From Chitinophaga pinensis (GTDB taxonomy: Bacteria; Bacteroidota; Bacteroidia; Flavobacteriales_D; Crocinitomicaceae), in contig CAMBRH010000136.1 in NCBI GenBank assembly GCA_945870115.1, positions 1 through 8,715 of the forward strand: a stretch of 8,715 nucleotides of DNA, given 5' to 3'. The notes under the pieces are model-generated. The model worked only from the letters and a program-made list of their open reading frames with translations. It made no database searches and was not told the DNA's origin. Positions 8,101 through 8,715 of the stretch are shown here, piece after piece (positions within the stretch are counted from its first letter, which is position 1; each line of letters opens with the position of its first letter). The translations under genes and the position numbers were made by a program.

Positions 8101-8301
8101 ATCAATACCAAGCGACCGGATTTAATTATCACCAAAGAAAATGAAACTTTTGTGGTGGATTATAAAACGGGAGTTGAACGTACAAAACATTTAAAACAAG
8201 TGAAAGAATATTGTGATACTTTAAAAACGATGAACTTCCCAAATGTAAAAGGTTTTGTTTTTTATACGAGTGAATTAAGGATTTTGGAAGTTGCAGTTTG
8301 A
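5104..8301 (+). CDS. AddA/RecB-like UvrD-family helicase with C-terminal PD-(D/E)XK nuclease
   Basis: This 1065-residue cytoplasmic enzyme looks like the helicase-nuclease subunit of a double-strand-break end-resection complex (AddAB/RecBCD class). Superfamily 1 motifs in order: Walker A SASAGSGKT (17-25, Lys24), TFTNKAASEM (53-62), LLDEFQD (397-403), GDPKQSIYRF (430-439), EDNYRS (479-484), MTAHKSKGLEF (755-765) and FTRPKDRLYI (829-838) with the motif VI Arg831. The RecB-type nuclease follows: GNQLHEIL (His933), RPDLII (Asp1006), VVDYKTG (Asp1019, Lys1021) and QVKEY (Gln1032, Tyr1036), so all catalytic positions seem present. An acidic stretch (DGEENEDEGEIEE, 539-551) probably lies on a loop. 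Length is somewhat below the ~1200 of RecB and AddA. ATG 5104 is the first possible start after the in-frame TAA at 5071. An AddB-like partner, usual for this class, is not beside it. A lone phage-defence helicase-nuclease is less likely. Confidence 0.92.
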   Translation: MNINTISPQNKPLKILSASAGSGKTFNLVMTYLKLILSEEENASAFGSIMAMTFTNKAASEMKSRIIEALDVLSNTDFLNKTAENAKERSYLNFIANEFQLSEYLVQLRAKKVLKQILHQYENFNVLTIDKFNLRLIRSFSRDLNINTDFQTTTNEKDVLSEIVDQLFSEINQENFEKLTEIVLKYSKENSDEEIKWDFKGDLKALAEILIKEQNFAHIQTILEQDFSIEVYENLKEEIRILKHKFTSNAKELHTIYFNNDTSKFPGGSTTDKGFQKLNTEELLTSKYEEFFSATILTNFETDPKGKQFPEEIKKKGLEFASFYKENRPKFIELTTFKKNYFNIAILQLIAKELENYKKSDNIVLISEFNKLISDLLKNEDAPYIYERIGNRYKHFLLDEFQDTSLLQWTNLIPLVHESLSYGQENLIVGDPKQSIYRFKNGLAEQFVELPKIFNPENDENLTLKSAYFEKMGIQLPLEDNYRSKKEIVEFNNLFFEHFRDTEYDLLKEFYKDVRQNPKGESGGYVYLESQISAKKTYDGEENEDEGEIEELSFLLDWIADCKKDGYENGDICILGYTSKSCNMWATFLGNNGFKVVSADSLLLGSDPFVKLILAYIKWRINPIGELEAKLFSEIYFDLKTGNSILSLEKYWKTIEIEDRKFTYFDSNEFLKDEFNSEENFFYHYENLYQLVQKFFLLADLKELNNPYLHQFSDYVFNFDLNFGPDLSLFVEKFYSKGYSDPVQIPENKDAIKIMTAHKSKGLEFPIVLIPTLNWQILMNKSKFLIQDKEHYFYTSISKNSILTSITDFYKKEYNQAYLDKINLNYVVFTRPKDRLYIRNVSSRKNSENNYEQKVHEIVNSLPDIIQKEDGKITYEYGTKTRKTNIESSGETPVFTPDFIGENLWFPDISLQDSNLIEDEVLNKNRRFGNQLHEILSLVTDISELEKTVEQLFLKGKIEFEFKAELIQKAREIISLPDYQNLFHNSKAILREQDIIISAINTKRPDLIITKENETFVVDYKTGVERTKHLKQVKEYCDTLKTMNFPNVKGFVFYTSELRILEVAV

Positions 8302-8355
8302 TTTACCGTCAAAAATTGAGTAAACATCATTTTTTAGTATTTTTTATTGTTTACT
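8302..8355. repeat. Stem-loop repeat unit, copy 1, directly after the helicase stop codon
   Basis: The unit starts at the base after the TGA with TTTACCGTCAAAAATTGAG and ends GTTTACT. AGTAAACA (8319-8326) pairs with TGTTTACT (8348-8355), an 8-bp stem with an AT-rich 21-base loop. The first 35 bases match copy 2 with two differences. It may end or stabilise the helicase transcript. Confidence 0.7.
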
Positions 8356-8371
8356 TTCTTTTAGACAAGTT

Positions 8372-8424
8372 TTTACCGTCAAAAATCGAGTAAACAGCAT
8401 TTTTTAAGATTTTTACCGTTTACT
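8372..8424. repeat. Stem-loop repeat unit, copy 2
   Basis: This copy starts TTTACCGTCAAAAATCGAG, 70 bases after the start of copy 1. AGTAAAC (8389-8395) pairs with GTTTACT (8418-8424), so the inverted design is kept. A fragment TTTACCGT (8412-8419) within it restarts the unit sequence. The copies agree along nearly the full 53-54 bases, including the T-rich loop. Confidence 0.7.
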
Positions 8425-8475
8425 ATTAATTAAGTTTCAAATAAGTGATTTATTTAAAAGTTTAATTTTTAGAGA

Positions 8476-8522
8476 GCGATTTTTCAAAAAAGAAAATTGT
8501 ATTTTTGAAAAAAATAAGTCGC
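8476..8522. other. Long imperfect stem-loop
   Basis: TTTTTCAAAAA (8480-8490) pairs with TTTTTGAAAAA (8502-8512) in a perfect 11-bp stem with an 11-base loop. GCGA (8476-8479) and TCGC (8519-8522) close it after a 6-base bulge. It is almost wholly A/T, so stability is modest. The 3' arm ends in AAAATAAGTCGC, also found beside the hairpin near 318-329. Confidence 0.45.
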
Positions 8523-8665
8523 AAAAACTTAGACCTATGCACCTCAAATTTGGTAGATAAGGGAAAGTTTATGGGACATATAAGTAAGTTGAACTAAACC
8601 GCAAGCGGTAATCACACAAACCAAAAGAATGATAAATTTAGAGTACAAACTTTAAATTTTATCAA
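8523..8665 (+). other. Leader region of the final partial gene, no gene seen
   Basis: I find no coding region here beyond an 8-codon frame. A short palindrome ACCGCAAGCGGT occurs at 8598-8609. No full TAnnTTTG promoter element with a well-spaced TTG is visible. The distance from the helicase stop to the next gene start is 364 bases, long for this dense window, and it is mostly taken up by the repeats and stem-loops listed above. Confidence 0.35.
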
Positions 8666-8715
8666 ATGAAAAATCATTCAATTTTAGTAGAGCGTTTCAT
8701 TAAAGAGCTCGAACT
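8666..8715 (+). CDS. Unidentified gene, N-terminal fragment (3' end outside window)
   Basis: An ATG at 8666 opens a frame that stays open to the window edge, encoding MKNHSILVERFIKELE plus one partial codon. The fragment looks like an amphipathic helix and does not suggest a family to me. Nothing resembles a signal peptide. It is preceded by an AT-rich leader (TTTAAATTTTATCAA) without a Shine-Dalgarno, as with other genes here. With 16 codons visible it could still be a chance frame. It does not look like the start of an AddB-type protein, but this cannot be excluded. Confidence 0.4.
   Translation, partial: MKNHSILVERFIKELE

Noticed and set aside
8302..8406. Possible minimal CRISPR: two 35-base repeats separated by exactly 35 bases
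   Set aside because: The would-be spacer is similar to the sequence after the second repeat (T-rich run then GTTTACT), so the true repeat unit is ~54 bases with an inverted arm. There are only two copies, and no cas gene is in view.
8629..8655. Eight-codon frame MINLEYKL before the last gene
   Set aside because: It is too short to support as a gene, and no attenuator-like codon run is visible.

Overview
The window looks like chromosomal DNA from a Bacteroidota species, most likely order Flavobacteriales. It is AT-rich, has weak A-rich leaders instead of strong Shine-Dalgarno sites, a perfect TAnnTTTG-type -7 element, and lipoproteins with short F/L-rich signal peptides ending in SC or AC. 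The protein families also fit. A Fluviicola/Crocinitomicaceae-like host is a guess from recalled gene neighbourhoods and was not tested.

Left part (1-2651, + strand): the 3' end of a Gfo/Idh/MocA oxidoreductase, a hairpin, then an apparent two-gene unit. This unit encodes an uncharacterised lipoprotein and, 3 bases later, a membrane phosphoglycosyl transferase that starts polysaccharide assembly. It looks like the edge of a surface-polysaccharide locus.

Middle (2652-4815): a 344-base convergent intergenic region full of degenerate repeats, including two related CTTTGCG-rich units; the repeat sequence runs into the stop codon of the next gene. On the - strand follows an mbnP-mbnH pair joined by an ATGA overlap. 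MbnP is a lipoprotein with an HWGW motif, and MbnH is a MauG/Ccp-like lipoprotein with two CxxCH heme sites. By family knowledge MbnH oxidises a tryptophan of MbnP to kynurenine, which makes a copper site. No methanobactin genes are visible here. This pair is the most interesting biology in the window.

Right part (4816-8715): a divergent intergenic region with an mbnP promoter element and a GC-rich hairpin resembling a dispersed repeat. Then comes a 1065-residue AddA/RecB-like helicase-nuclease with helicase and nuclease motifs intact but no AddB-like partner in view. Its stop codon is followed at once by two copies of a ~54-base stem-loop unit, another long hairpin, and an unidentified gene start cut by the window edge. 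I saw no tRNA, rRNA, CRISPR array or complete insertion sequence.
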